A stretch of DNA of 63,488 bases. It comes from Paraburkholderia franconis. Its GTDB lineage: Bacteria; Pseudomonadota; Gammaproteobacteria; Burkholderiales; Burkholderiaceae. The notes beneath the pieces were generated by a model. The model was not told where the DNA came from. It was given only the letters and a program-made list of their open reading frames with translations, and ran no database searches. The translations under genes and the position numbers were made by a program. Positions 51,155 through 60,749 of the stretch are shown one piece after another (within the stretch, counting starts at the first letter, position 1; every line of letters starts with the position of its first letter). The DNA lies in assembly GCF_009362735.1 (NCBI RefSeq), contig NZ_WHNP01000043.1, forward strand, positions 1 through 63,488, read 5' to 3'.

Positions 51155-52156
51155 TCAGCCCCGCGTCCGTTCGCGTCTCACCATCGCAAAGCTCACGGGC
51201 ACCGAGCCGCGCGCGCGGGCCGTACGCGGTTCGAATGCGCGTGCGTCCAGTTGCATCTCGCGCACGCGTCCCGTTGCCAGCCGCGCGTACAGATCGGGGC
51301 GTCTCGCATCGAGCCAGCGATGCCCGGGGCTCGTGCCGATCAATGCCGGGTCGAGATCCGCGACGATCATCTCATCGCCGCGTATGCCCTGCCCGTCTTG
51401 CACGATCACATGGCCGCACGGATCGACGATCGCGGCCGCCCGGCCCTCGCCTGCATCTTCGCCCTCGCCCGCTTGAATCTCCTCGTGAACGCCGTCGTGA
51501 ACGCTGTCGCTGTAGACGACGAACATGCCGTTGTCGATCGCGCGCGCCGGCAACGCGCGGCGCATCCATTCGTTGCTCGCGGCGTCGCAGGCACCCGTGC
51601 GCGCATGCGGCGCAACGAGCAGCTGCGCGCCGAGCAGTGCCGCCATCCGCGCGTTTTCGACCAGATAGTTGTCGCCGCCGATCAGCACCGCGAGCCGCCA
51701 TCCCCAGCGCGTGTCGAATACGGTGAAGCGGTCGCCGCGCGCGAGATGGCGCTCGCCGTCCGGCTGCAGCTTGCGATGCACGTGCCGCTCGCCGCCCGGC
51801 AGGCACACGACATAGCTGCTGAACATCTCCCCGTTCGGGGCGGCTTCGATCAGGCCGACGCCCGCAGCGACGCCCGTGCGCTCGACGGCATCGGCGACGG
51901 CGAGCACGGACGCACTGTCGACGCCCTGCGCAAGCTCCCTCAGCTCCGTGCGGCGCATCTTGCGCGCATCCGATGAACCGGGGCCGCCGATACCACCCGT
52001 CAGACACGCTTCGGGAAACACCGCGAGTCCGACGCCGTCGCGCGCGGCCCGCTCGATCGCGGCGACGGTTCGCGCAACGTTATCGGCCGTCGCGCCACGG
52101 CGTGACGTGAACAGCATCGACGCGACACGCAGCGTCGCGATGGACAGAGAGGACAT
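51155..52156 (-). CDS. Nitrilase/carbon-nitrogen hydrolase superfamily protein lacking the catalytic Cys
   Basis: This is a 333-residue CN-hydrolase fold. The catalytic Glu is in LAVFPEACLTGG and the Lys in HVHRKLQPDGE. The position of the nucleophilic Cys (usually LICxDN) reads LAVLIGGDNYLVENAR, with Gly in place of Cys. The change is encoded GGC, one base from TGC. Downstream family features (LLGAQLLVAPHARTG, VIVQDGQGIRGDEMI) are intact. It is thus probably not a normal nitrilase or amidase; it may be inactive, or a homologue with another role. It is divergent from a LysR regulator. Confidence 0.78.
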   Translation of the reverse strand: MSSLSIATLRVASMLFTSRRGATADNVARTVAAIERAARDGVGLAVFPEACLTGGIGGPGSSDARKMRRTELRELAQGVDSASVLAVADAVERTGVAAGVGLIEAAPNGEMFSSYVVCLPGGERHVHRKLQPDGERHLARGDRFTVFDTRWGWRLAVLIGGDNYLVENARMAALLGAQLLVAPHARTGACDAASNEWMRRALPARAIDNGMFVVYSDSVHDGVHEEIQAGEGEDAGEGRAAAIVDPCGHVIVQDGQGIRGDEMIVADLDPALIGTSPGHRWLDARRPDLYARLATGRVREMQLDARAFEPRTARARGSVPVSFAMVRRERTRG

Positions 52157-52252
52157 GATGGACCCGGTATGAATCGATGAAATTCCTCCATTGGACCCCC
52201 AGCCATTCGATACGTAAAATGAATAATTCGATCGAAACGATAACGGTGAAGA
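52157..52252. promoter_or_regulatory. Divergent nitrilase-lysR control region
   Basis: This is a 96-bp AT-richer gap with the perfect palindrome TTCGATCGAA (52227-52236) and a related ATTCGATAC half-site at 52205. It is a plausible LysR operator. Confidence 0.45.
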
Positions 52253-53131
52253 ATGGAAATCCGGTTGCTGCGCGCGTTCCTGACGGTCGCCAACCTGCGC
52301 CATTTCGGCCGTGCGGCGCAGGCGCTGCATCTGAGCCAGCCGGCGCTCAGCAAGCAGATCGTCGCGCTCGAGGAAAGCCTCGGCGCGCGGCTCTTCGAGC
52401 GAGGCCGGCACGGCGCGGAACTGACGGCCTTCGGCACCGCGTTCCTGCCCGATGCCGAAACGCTCGTGCGCGATGCCGACGACGTGCTCGCCCGCGCGCG
52501 CGAAGCGAGCAGCGGCCGGCGCGGCCATCTGCGCATCGGTCTGTGTTTGTCCGCGCTCACGCTTGCGCCGGCCCTGATCGCCGCGTATCGCAGGCTCAAT
52601 CCCAACATCGGTGTCACGCTGAATGACCTGTCGTCGGCGGAGCAGACGCGGCGCATGTTCGCCGGCAAGCTCGACGTCGGCTTTGTCCGCCTGCCCGCGA
52701 GCGCGGGCCTGTCGGCGTTTCGCGTCGTCGACGAGTCGCTTGCGCTGGCCGTGCCGCCGCACGCGACGTGGAAGCGCGTGCCCGCGAACCTCGACGAACT
52801 CAACGAACTCGGCTTCATTGCGCTCGCGCGCAGCCGCGGCCCGGGGCTGTCGGGCATGATCGACGCATGGTGCGCGGAGCGCGGTTTCGTGCCGCGCGTG
52901 ATCCAGCAGGCCGACGATATCCAGTCGGTGCTGGCCGCCGTTGCAGCGGGTGTCGGCACGGCGTTCGTGCCTTCGCGCGCCGAGCATCTGCTGCGCGACG
53001 CGCGCGTGTTGCGGCTGAAGGATGCGTCCGCGCAATGGCGCGTCGGTCTCGCATGGCAGACGGAGCGCGACGATCCCGTCGTGACGCGCTTCGTCGATTA
53101 TGTGCGCGCGTCGGTGAAGCGCGCCGCGTAG
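52253..53131 (+). CDS. LysR-family transcriptional regulator
   Basis: This is a 292-residue protein with N-terminal helix-turn-helix MEIRLLRAFLTVANLRHFG, ALHLSQPALSKQIVALEE and effector domain LRIGLCLSALTLAPALI. It has the IVQQADDI-like segment IQQADDIQSVLAAVAAG typical of the CynR/BenM-like group. It is divergent from the nitrilase-like gene, which it probably regulates. Confidence 0.9.
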   Translation: MEIRLLRAFLTVANLRHFGRAAQALHLSQPALSKQIVALEESLGARLFERGRHGAELTAFGTAFLPDAETLVRDADDVLARAREASSGRRGHLRIGLCLSALTLAPALIAAYRRLNPNIGVTLNDLSSAEQTRRMFAGKLDVGFVRLPASAGLSAFRVVDESLALAVPPHATWKRVPANLDELNELGFIALARSRGPGLSGMIDAWCAERGFVPRVIQQADDIQSVLAAVAAGVGTAFVPSRAEHLLRDARVLRLKDASAQWRVGLAWQTERDDPVVTRFVDYVRASVKRAA

Positions 53132-53186
53132 GGCCCACGAAGCGTCTTCACAGGTTCGAAGCGCGCCTTACGTACGAAGCGCGCCT

Positions 53187-54518
53187 TCAAAGCGTGAGGC
53201 GCGCTTCGAGGCCGCCGCTTTCGCGATTGCGCAGCGTCAGCGTCGCGCCCATCGACTGCGCGAGCTGCTTCGCAATCGCGAGCCCGAGACCCGTGCCGCC
53301 CGTCTCGCGATTGCGCGACGTCTCGACGCGATAGAACGGCTGGAATACCGCGTCGAGCTGCGACTGCGGAATGCCCGGGCCGCGATCGAGCACGGCAATC
53401 GACACGTGCCGCGCGCGCGTAGCGTCGGCGCTCATTTCGACGGTCACTTCGTCGCCGCCCGAGTACTTCAGCGCGTTGTCGATCAGATTGCCGAGAATGC
53501 GGCGCAACGCCTGCGGCCGCGTCGTCACCGGCTCGCCGACGCGCCCCGTCAGCGACACGCGGTCGCCCGCATCCGCATAGTCGCTGACGATGCTCTCGAT
53601 CAGCGCGTCGGGATCGATGCGGCAGGGATTCTCGTCGGCGCCATGCAGCGTGCGCGCATACGCGACGCCTTCGCGCACGAGCAGCTCCATCTCCTTCAGA
53701 TCCTTTTGCAGACGCGCGCGCTCCGTTTCGTCGTCGAGCAGGTCGGCGCGCAGGCGCATGCGCGTGATGGGCGTTTGCAGATCGTGCGAAACGGCCGCGA
53801 GAATCTGCAAACGCTCGCGCATATAGACACCGATGCGCGTCTGCATCGCGTTGAACGCCTTCGATGCGCGCGCGACTTCTTCGGGTCCGTCCTCCGGCAG
53901 TGCGGCGGGCGCGAGGTCGGGGCCGAGCGTGTCGGCCGCCTGCGCGAGACGTTCGAGCGGCCGCGTCGCGAGGCGCACCGCGACCCACGCGCAACCGCCG
54001 AGCAGCGCCAGTTGCGCGGCGAGCACGAGCGGCAGCCACGGCGACAGCGGCGTGCCGTGCACCGGATGCATGTCGATCGTGAGCGGCGAGCCGTCGCTCA
54101 ATGTCATATGCACTTCGAGATGTTCGCGCTCGCCCGGCACCGCATTGGCCGTCACGTTGTAGCGCGCGCCGACGTCCTTCGCGATCGATGCGCCGATCTG
54201 CTGGGACAGCGTCGCATCCGGCGGCATGCCGCTCGTGCCTGGACCGAGCACGAAGCGATAGCTGCGCCGCGCGAGCTTCGGCAGCCATTCGACACGCTCG
54301 GCGGGTGTCAGCCGGTCGAGCAGCGCGACGGAGCTCGTCACTTCCTGGCCGATATAGCCGACCATCATGTGTGTCATCGACTCGTTGCGCTCGGTCATCG
54401 TCAGCCAGAACGACAGCGTCTGCGCGGCGATCAGGCCCGCGAAGAAGATCAGCGACAGGCGCACGAACAGCGTGCGCGGCGGCCACAGACCGCGCAGACG
54501 GCCGGCTGCATCGTTCAT
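53187..54518 (-). CDS. Sensor histidine kinase (EnvZ-like)
   Basis: This is a 443-residue protein with two TM segments around a periplasmic region of about 130 residues, HAMP, and the H-box LAAVSHDLQTPITRMRLRA (SHDLxTP, as in EnvZ-type kinases). It has LGNLIDNALKY, LDRGPGIPQ and GGTGLGLAIAKQL. Its start overlaps the regulator stop by one base (TGATG). The stimulus is unknown. Confidence 0.92.
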   Translation of the reverse strand: MNDAAGRLRGLWPPRTLFVRLSLIFFAGLIAAQTLSFWLTMTERNESMTHMMVGYIGQEVTSSVALLDRLTPAERVEWLPKLARRSYRFVLGPGTSGMPPDATLSQQIGASIAKDVGARYNVTANAVPGEREHLEVHMTLSDGSPLTIDMHPVHGTPLSPWLPLVLAAQLALLGGCAWVAVRLATRPLERLAQAADTLGPDLAPAALPEDGPEEVARASKAFNAMQTRIGVYMRERLQILAAVSHDLQTPITRMRLRADLLDDETERARLQKDLKEMELLVREGVAYARTLHGADENPCRIDPDALIESIVSDYADAGDRVSLTGRVGEPVTTRPQALRRILGNLIDNALKYSGGDEVTVEMSADATRARHVSIAVLDRGPGIPQSQLDAVFQPFYRVETSRNRETGGTGLGLAIAKQLAQSMGATLTLRNRESGGLEARLTL

Positions 54519-55255
54519 CAGGCGCTGTCCTCCGGCGTGACGAGCGACGAGAACACATAGCCCTCGTTGCGCAGCGTCTTGATGTAGCGCGGCTCGCGCG
54601 CGTCGTCGCGCAGACGCTGGCGCACGCGGCTCACGAGCAGATCGATCGAGCGGTCGAACGGTTCCGTCTGCCGCCCTTGCGTGAGCGTCAATAGCTGGTC
54701 GCGCGTCAGCACGCGTTGCGGATGATCGAGAAACACGCGCAGCAGCCGGTATTCGGCGCCGCTCAGCGCGACCATCGTGCCCTCGCTGTCGATCAGATTG
54801 CGGCCGATCGTATCGAGCCGCCAGTCGCCGAAGCACAGGAAGTGCGACGTGCTCGCCTGCTCGTTGCCGGGCGGCATCATGCGCGCGCGGCGCAGGATCG
54901 CGCGGATGCGCGCAAGCAGCTCGCGTACGGCGAAGGGCTTCGCGAGGTAATCGTCGGCGCCCATCTCTAGGCCGACGACGCGGTCGGTCTCTTCGCTCAG
55001 CGCCGTCAGCATCAGAATGGGGATTGTCTGGAATTCGCCCGCGCGCAGCTCGCGGCACAGGTCGAGGCCGCTTTCGCCCTGCAGCATCAGGTCGAGCACG
55101 ATCAGGTCAGGCCGCTCGCTGGCGAGCGCGGCGCGCATCTGCCGTCCGCCCGAGGCGAGCGTCGCGCGCACGCCGTTCTTGTTGAGATAGGTGCCGACCA
55201 GTTCGCGGATGTCGCGGTCGTCGTCGACGATCAGAACGTGATCCGTCTTTTCCAC
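54518..55255 (-). CDS. OmpR-family response regulator
   Basis: This is a 245-residue protein with receiver HVLIVDDDRDIRELVGTYL, Asp in LIVLDLMLQGESGL and the LAKPFA loop Lys. The C-terminal winged helix is VRQRLRDDAREPRYIKTLRN. It is paired with the downstream kinase. The combination resembles OmpR/EnvZ of Burkholderia. Confidence 0.92.
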   Translation of the reverse strand: MEKTDHVLIVDDDRDIRELVGTYLNKNGVRATLASGGRQMRAALASERPDLIVLDLMLQGESGLDLCRELRAGEFQTIPILMLTALSEETDRVVGLEMGADDYLAKPFAVRELLARIRAILRRARMMPPGNEQASTSHFLCFGDWRLDTIGRNLIDSEGTMVALSGAEYRLLRVFLDHPQRVLTRDQLLTLTQGRQTEPFDRSIDLLVSRVRQRLRDDAREPRYIKTLRNEGYVFSSLVTPEDSA

Positions 55256-55288
55256 ACAAGGCTCCTTAGCCCGCCGTTTTCCTCGATA

Positions 55289-55660
55289 TTACGCGTCGTC
55301 GACCACCGACAGGCTCGCGCCGTCCGATACGGACGCTTCGAGCGCATACGGATCGACGCCGTCCAGACAGCCGAGGTTCACGCGCCACAAGTTCGGGTCC
55401 TTGCGCGTCTGATGAAAAGGATAGACGCCGCAGTGCTTGCAGAAGTAATGCTTCGCGACGTGAGTGTTGAACTGGTACAGCGTGAGACTGTCCTCGCCCG
55501 ACAGGATGCGCAGCGCGCTTGCGGCAAAGAACGGCGACATCAGCGCGCCCCTGCGCCGGCACAGACTGCAGTTGCAGCGCGCGGCGGGCGTGACGGGCGT
55601 TTCGACTTCGAAGGTGACGGCGCCGCAATGACACGAGCCGTGATGAAGGTTGGACGTCAT
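55289..55660 (-). CDS. GFA-family (glutathione-dependent formaldehyde-activating-like) protein
   Basis: This is a 123-residue zinc protein with the family Cys pattern: GSCHCGAVTFEVET, CNCSLCRRRG and YFCKHCGVYPFHQ. The family name derives from the Gfa enzyme that promotes S-hydroxymethylglutathione formation; most members have unknown function. It is a single gene. Confidence 0.88.
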   Translation of the reverse strand: MTSNLHHGSCHCGAVTFEVETPVTPAARCNCSLCRRRGALMSPFFAASALRILSGEDSLTLYQFNTHVAKHYFCKHCGVYPFHQTRKDPNLWRVNLGCLDGVDPYALEASVSDGASLSVVDDA

Positions 55661-55857
55661 GGCTTGCTCCCGATTGCAATGCCGACTTTATACCGTAACG
55701 TCTCCCCTGCTTTGTGTCCCAATGTATCTGGCCGGTACGGCGATACAAAATGGGTGGGTGATGGGTTTGCCGGTGATGCCTCGACTCCTCTCGCCGAAAC
55801 GGCGAACCATTCCGCCCGACATGTTGCATGCCATCGCAGAACGGTTCAACGCGCCCA

Positions 55858-56694
55858 TTACCCCCGGCACTGATCCTTGTCGCCGGGCGCGGTCGCCGCA
55901 TTCAGATCGAAGTCCGCTTCCTGTAGCCCTTTGGGGCTCGTCGCGACCCAATGCAAGGCCGACGGCGAGCGCACGAGCCCGATGCTGCCCGTATAGGTCC
56001 ATTTGATCGGCGACGGCTGCGTGCCCGCGAGTTCGATCGACGAAGGCGTGAGCTTGAGATGCAGCAGCCGTCCGTCCTGCGACGGTGTGAACGCGCGCGC
56101 GCCGATCACGGCAATGCCCGCCTCGCGCACCGATGCCGGCATGCAGCCGAGCGTCGCCGTCGTCTGCCCGTTCGCATCGATGAGCTGCGCAAAGCCTCTG
56201 CCCTGGTCGTCGGTAGCGACGACAACGAAGCGGTCGACGGCAGGCAACCAGGCGGCCGCGTACGTGTAGTACTGCAGGCGATCCGCGATCACATGCGGCT
56301 CGCTGAGCGCGCCCGTCGCGGGGTCGAGCGTCGCTACCTTGAGCCGCGCGTAGGTCTCGCCGTTCACATACTGCTGCCACACGAGCAGCGCGCGCGTCGG
56401 CGAACCGGCGATCATCGGCCACCATTCGCGCACGCGCGGCGCCACGTCGATCGCCTGCACTAGTGCGCCGTCGGCATTGTAGGTCTTCACATAGACGCCG
56501 TCGCCCGTGCCGAGATTGTCGACGCCGCCGCCGTCGATCCAGTCGTTCGAATAGAACACGACGAACCGCGAGCCGACGCCCGCGACGTGACCCGAGTGCC
56601 CGCCCGACAGCACATCGTTCGGATACGGCTTCACACCCTTCAGGTCCGACGTATAGACGCCGTAACGCTGGCTCACCTGGTTCGGCGTGTGCAT
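55858..56694 (-). CDS. Conserved-type hypothetical protein with beta-propeller-like repeats
   Basis: This is a 278-residue protein rich in beta-strand-like repeats such as RFVVFYSNDWIDGGG, VYVKTYNADGALVQAID, RALLVWQQYVNGETYARLKV and RFVVVATDDQGRGFAQLID, repeating roughly every 50 residues. It has no signal peptide and no catalytic motif. It begins abruptly with MHTPNQVSQRYG, so an N-terminal part could be missing. I cannot name a function. Confidence 0.6.
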   Translation of the reverse strand: MHTPNQVSQRYGVYTSDLKGVKPYPNDVLSGGHSGHVAGVGSRFVVFYSNDWIDGGGVDNLGTGDGVYVKTYNADGALVQAIDVAPRVREWWPMIAGSPTRALLVWQQYVNGETYARLKVATLDPATGALSEPHVIADRLQYYTYAAAWLPAVDRFVVVATDDQGRGFAQLIDANGQTTATLGCMPASVREAGIAVIGARAFTPSQDGRLLHLKLTPSSIELAGTQPSPIKWTYTGSIGLVRSPSALHWVATSPKGLQEADFDLNAATAPGDKDQCRG

Positions 56695-56978
56695 GTGTTG
56701 CGTCGCCAGGCTGCGTGTGCGTGTCTTAAGCTGACTTGACAGGCTGTGCCCTGCCGCACATTCGCGGCTCCGAACTGTCGGCGACTGTACATTCAGTCAT
56801 GCTTCTGCTTGCACGCGCAAGCATTTTTCCCCGTACAACAAGTGGCTTTCTCATGCTTGCCGCGCGCGATCTTGCGCGCAAATTGATGCATTTCTGAAAG
56901 GCTTCAGCAGTGATTCGCGCGTAAAGAACACGTAATTGCATGGCGCGATGGATGGGTCGGCCCTCCGCGAATCTCACG

Positions 56979-57851
56979 TCAGGCAGCGCAACGTTCCTGT
57001 ACGAGGACGCTTGCGTAATCGAAAGTCGGGCGCGCGTAGAAAAAGCCTTGCGCGAGTACCTTCGGCCATTGCGCGAGCCATTGCGCTAGCGCCTGCGTTT
57101 CGACGCCCTCTGCGACCACCGTCACGTCAAGACGTTCGAGCATCGACAGCACGCCGGACGCCACCGCCGACGCGCGAGGGCATTCCGGCACGCTCTTGAG
57201 CACTTCGCGCGCGACCTTCACTGTATCGACGTCGATCGTACTCAGCAGCGCAAGCGACGAATAGCCGGTGCCGAAGTCGTCGATGGCGAGCCGCATGCCG
57301 GCTTCGCGCAAAGGTCTCGTCAAAGGCCGCGCGGCCAGCAGACGGGCCGCGTCTTCCGTCTCGACGAGCTCGAGTTCGAGCAGATCCGGTTCGATGCCGT
57401 GCAACTGCGCGATCTGCACGACGGTCGCCGCAAAGGCCTCGTCGGCCACGACGCTGGGCGGCACGTTCACAGCGACGGGACATACCGGTTGTCCCAGACG
57501 CCGTGCGTTCGCAAGCGCCCTGCATGCGCTGTCGATCACATGACAGGTCAGTTGCAGCGCGATCAGCGGATGATCGAGTGCGACGAGAAAAGCATCGGGC
57601 AACAACATGCCGTAGTCCGGATGCATCCAGCGAATCAATGCTTCGACCCGCACGAGCCTGCCCGTCTTCACATCGTAAATGCCCTGAAACGCGAGCGGAA
57701 ATTCACTCGCCAACAGGCCTTCGCTCACGCGGCGTTCGAGGTTGTTGAGCTCGCGTGGCGCTTGCGCTTGCACATCGCGGGCCATGTTCGCGGTCACGCG
57801 GGAGATCGTTTCATTGCCTGAATTTGCGGCGGTAGAGTGGCGAGCATCCAT
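56979..57851 (-). CDS. EAL-domain cyclic-di-GMP phosphodiesterase
   Basis: This is a 290-residue single EAL domain, VRVEALIRWMHP, VNVPPSV, LELELVETED, IDDFGTGYSSLALL, VVAEGVET and LAQGFFYARP. The metal and catalytic residues are all present. The usual KID after loop 6 reads VKVA, a variation. It has no sensor domain or TM segment. I used ATG 57851; an upstream ATG at 57962 adds non-family residues. It hydrolyses c-di-GMP and so probably promotes motility over biofilm. Confidence 0.85.
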   Translation of the reverse strand: MDARHSTAANSGNETISRVTANMARDVQAQAPRELNNLERRVSEGLLASEFPLAFQGIYDVKTGRLVRVEALIRWMHPDYGMLLPDAFLVALDHPLIALQLTCHVIDSACRALANARRLGQPVCPVAVNVPPSVVADEAFAATVVQIAQLHGIEPDLLELELVETEDAARLLAARPLTRPLREAGMRLAIDDFGTGYSSLALLSTIDVDTVKVAREVLKSVPECPRASAVASGVLSMLERLDVTVVAEGVETQALAQWLAQWPKVLAQGFFYARPTFDYASVLVQERCAA

Positions 57852-58129
57852 CGTAGGGGAAGGCCTTGTTATCGATGAGTTGATTGGAATGGCTTTCCAC
57901 TGCCAATGCACGTTTCGTACCACGCGACCACGAAAATCATCCGATATGCTTAAGAACCGCATCGCGCTTCATTCTTCGAGCGATGGTTCGCAACCTACGC
58001 ATAAATCGAAAATTCAGCAACGTTTCGTGTGCGAAACATCGGCACCGCGCAGCATTACCTCAGAGGTAATCGATTCGCCGTGCCGATGCCGATATGCTGG
58101 CCTCATTGGTCAATGGCCTGGAGATCGGC

Positions 58130-58453
58130 ATGTCAACGTTTGCAGTTGCGCACTTGCACGAAGTGAAGGTGGGCGTCGAGATCGTCGAGTACCTGAAGCG
58201 TATCGACGCGACGCTTGCGCCCTATTGCGGCCATTTCGTGCTGCATGGCGGCCGCTATGAACGGCTCGAAGGAGACTGGCACGGCGACCTGATCGCTATC
58301 GAGTTTCCGAATCGCGATCTCGCGCGTGCATGGTATCGATCCGATGCGTATCAGGCGATCTTGCCGTTGCGCACCGGGAATTCGATCGGCGATGTGATTC
58401 TGATCGACGCGGTGCCGGCTTCGCATATCGCGACCGACGTGTTGTGCGGATGA
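58130..58453 (+). CDS. DUF1330-family small protein
   Basis: This is a 107-residue ferredoxin-like protein, with VEIVEYLKRIDATLAPYCG, FVLHGGRYERLEGDW, IAIEFPNRDLARAWYRSDAY and VILIDAVPA. These are DUF1330 hallmarks. GGAG precedes the ATG at 58130. The function is unknown. Confidence 0.85.
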   Translation: MSTFAVAHLHEVKVGVEIVEYLKRIDATLAPYCGHFVLHGGRYERLEGDWHGDLIAIEFPNRDLARAWYRSDAYQAILPLRTGNSIGDVILIDAVPASHIATDVLCG

Positions 58454-58508
58454 AGCATGGGTGGCGTTTCGTCGGCCCAGAAACGCCACCCGTGTCCTCT
58501 CATCGTGC

Positions 58509-58856
58509 TCAGCTGCCGAAGTAGACGCTGCAATAGCTGACGGGCCCGACACACGAATTCATGCCCGTGCCTGTGCCAGTCATGGGCATGCGCGATCCAG
58601 CCGAATGCGTGCCCGACATGCCCGCGCCCACACCTTCGGCATCCTGAGCAGCCTTTTGATGCACGACCTGTTGCTGATAGATCGGCGCGACGTCGGGATA
58701 AGAAGCGTCGGTCACGAACTGCGAACCGTTCTGCTCGGCCTGAATCAGTTCCTGACGGACTTCTGCGCGCGTCTTTTCCTGAGCGAATGCGGTGGAGGCA
58801 AAACCCGTCGAAACAAGTGCTGCGATCGAAACGGTCAACAGTGCAAGCTTTTTCAT
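58509..58856 (-). CDS. DUF4148 small secreted protein
   Basis: This is a 115-residue protein with signal peptide MKKLALLTVSIAALVSTGFA, cleaved after AFA. The following RAEVRQELIQAEQNG and ASYPDVAPIYQQ are the DUF4148 motif, a Burkholderiaceae-specific family of small periplasmic proteins. The tail is Gly/Thr/Met-rich and has two Cys. GGAG precedes the ATG. Confidence 0.88.
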   Translation of the reverse strand: MKKLALLTVSIAALVSTGFASTAFAQEKTRAEVRQELIQAEQNGSQFVTDASYPDVAPIYQQQVVHQKAAQDAEGVGAGMSGTHSAGSRMPMTGTGTGMNSCVGPVSYCSVYFGS

Positions 58857-59063
58857 TTCAAGCTCCTTCAGATGAGATGACGACAATCCGTCACGGTGTG
58901 TGCTGCGCGTTCACTGTGATGAACAAACGGACCGTCGAATCTATTCCCATTTTCTGACGCTTCTCGACGACAAAAAATTTTCCGCATCCAGTGGAATAAA
59001 TGCTCCCTGTTCCTGTTGACCACCTTTTATGCGATGTCATAGACGGGAAAAGGAGCATCTGTG

Positions 59064-60149
59064 ATGAACCCCAAATCCCCAGCGGAAGCGCCTCGTTGCA
59101 TTCCGTGCAGGTTCGGTGCGATAGGCGCGGCCGTCCTGGCGCTCGCCGGCGGTTTCGCCTACACGGCCGGCTGGCTGACACCTGCGCGCCTCACCACTTA
59201 TCGCATCATCGATCAGTTCCAGGCCAACGCGGGCCCTCATCTGGGCTATCGCCGCAATCACGCGAAAGGCCTTTGCGTCGAAGGCTATTTCGACAGCAAC
59301 GGCAACGCAGCGTCGATTTCACACGCGCAGGTATTCGCGTCGGGACGCACGCCTGTCATCGGCCGCTTCGCCATTCCAGGCAGCAATCCGTCGGCGCCCG
59401 ATGCAAGCGTGCCGATTCGCAGCATGGCGCTGCTGTTCATGCAGCGCGACGGCCAGCAATGGCGCACAGGAATGAACTCGACGCCTCTGTTCACCGTGCA
59501 TACGCCGGAGCAGTTCTATCAGCAGCTACTCGCGGCAAAGCCCGATCCGAAAACGGGCAAACCCGATCCCGCGAAACTGAAGGCGTTCTATGCAGCGCAT
59601 CCGGAAACGCGGCCGTTTCAGGAATGGATGAAGACGCACCCCGCGTCGTCGGGTCTCGCGAATGCCGCGTACTACAGCATCAACGCGTTCCGCTTCATCG
59701 ACGCAAGCGGAAACGAGCACGCGGTGCGCTGGTCGGTCGAACCGGAAATGCCGTACTCTCCTGTGGATCCGCAAGAAAAGAGCGATTCCGACTTTCTTTC
59801 GAAGCAGCTCGACGAGCAGCTCAAACACGGCAACGTGCGCTGGCATCTGATCGTGACGGTCGCCAATGCGGGGGACCCAACCAACGATGCGACGCTGCAA
59901 TGGCCTGCTGACCGGCAACGAATCGATGCCGGCACCGTCGTACTGGAACGCAGCGCGCCTCAAGCCGATGGCGTATGCCGCGACGTGAACTTCGATCCGA
60001 CCGTGTTGCCGGACGGCATCAAGCCATCGGACGATCCGCTGCTTGCTGCGCGCTCGGCCGCCTATGCCGTGTCATACCAGCGACGCACGCGTGAAGAAGC
60101 GTTGCACACCGCGCCCGCTACTCCGAAACCTCAACGGAACCCGTCATGA
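59064..60149 (+). CDS. Catalase-family haem peroxidase (SrpA-like), exported
   Basis: This is a 361-residue protein with an N-terminal hydrophobic anchor/signal (FGAIGAAVLALAGGFAYTAG). The catalase core is reduced in size. The distal His lies in RRNHAKGLCVEGYF, followed by PVIGRFAIPGSNPSAPD and MALLFMQRDGQQWRTGMNS. The usual C-terminal proximal Tyr may be in AAYAVSYQRR. Such mini-catalases act in the periplasm. The gene overlaps the following cytochrome b561 gene (ATGA), a recurring pair. Confidence 0.83.
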   Translation: MNPKSPAEAPRCIPCRFGAIGAAVLALAGGFAYTAGWLTPARLTTYRIIDQFQANAGPHLGYRRNHAKGLCVEGYFDSNGNAASISHAQVFASGRTPVIGRFAIPGSNPSAPDASVPIRSMALLFMQRDGQQWRTGMNSTPLFTVHTPEQFYQQLLAAKPDPKTGKPDPAKLKAFYAAHPETRPFQEWMKTHPASSGLANAAYYSINAFRFIDASGNEHAVRWSVEPEMPYSPVDPQEKSDSDFLSKQLDEQLKHGNVRWHLIVTVANAGDPTNDATLQWPADRQRIDAGTVVLERSAPQADGVCRDVNFDPTVLPDGIKPSDDPLLAARSAAYAVSYQRRTREEALHTAPATPKPQRNPS

Positions 60150-60685
60150 CGAATTCGACTCGCCATTTTTCTCCGCTCGCGCGTCTGCTGCACTGGACGA
60201 TGGCTGTGCTCATACTTGCGATGCTGTTCATTGGCATCGGCATGGTCGCGACGGTTTCGCACGCGCATGACACGCTGATTGCATTGCATCGGCCGCTTGG
60301 CGTTGCGTTACTCGTGCTCGCGCTGATTCGTGTCGGCGTACGTGTGAGGAACGGCAGTCCCGCGCTGCCTTCGGACATGCCCGCATGGCAGCGATTCGCG
60401 GCCAAAGCTTCGCATTTCGTTCTATACGCGCTATTCATCGCAATGCCGTTGATCGGTTGGGCGATGCTCTCCGCGGGCGGATATCCCATCACACTGTTCG
60501 ATGGATATCACTTGCCCGCAATCGTGCCGCAAAACGTCGATCTGTTCGCGCTAATGCGTGCGCTGCATACGTGGTTCGCGTTCGCGTTGTTCGCGACAGT
60601 ACTCGCGCATATCGCCGCAGCTCTGTTCCATGGACTGATCCGCCACGACGGCGTATTCTCCAGCATGGCTCGCGGAGGACGCTAG
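60146..60685 (+). CDS. Cytochrome b561 family protein
   Basis: This is a 179-residue four-TM protein with haem-ligand His in LARLLHWTMAVLILAMLFIG, LIALHRPLGVALLVLAL, ASHFVLYALFIAMPLIGW and LHTWFAFALFATVLAHI. It is ATGA-coupled to the exported catalase-like peroxidase. It probably supplies electrons from quinol to that periplasmic haem enzyme. Confidence 0.9.
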   Translation: MTNSTRHFSPLARLLHWTMAVLILAMLFIGIGMVATVSHAHDTLIALHRPLGVALLVLALIRVGVRVRNGSPALPSDMPAWQRFAAKASHFVLYALFIAMPLIGWAMLSAGGYPITLFDGYHLPAIVPQNVDLFALMRALHTWFAFALFATVLAHIAAALFHGLIRHDGVFSSMARGGR

Positions 60686-60749
60686 GCATCGTGTGCGCCA
60701 CGCCGGCAGCATCACGCGACACAACGAAGACCCCGCAAGGAGACACCGC

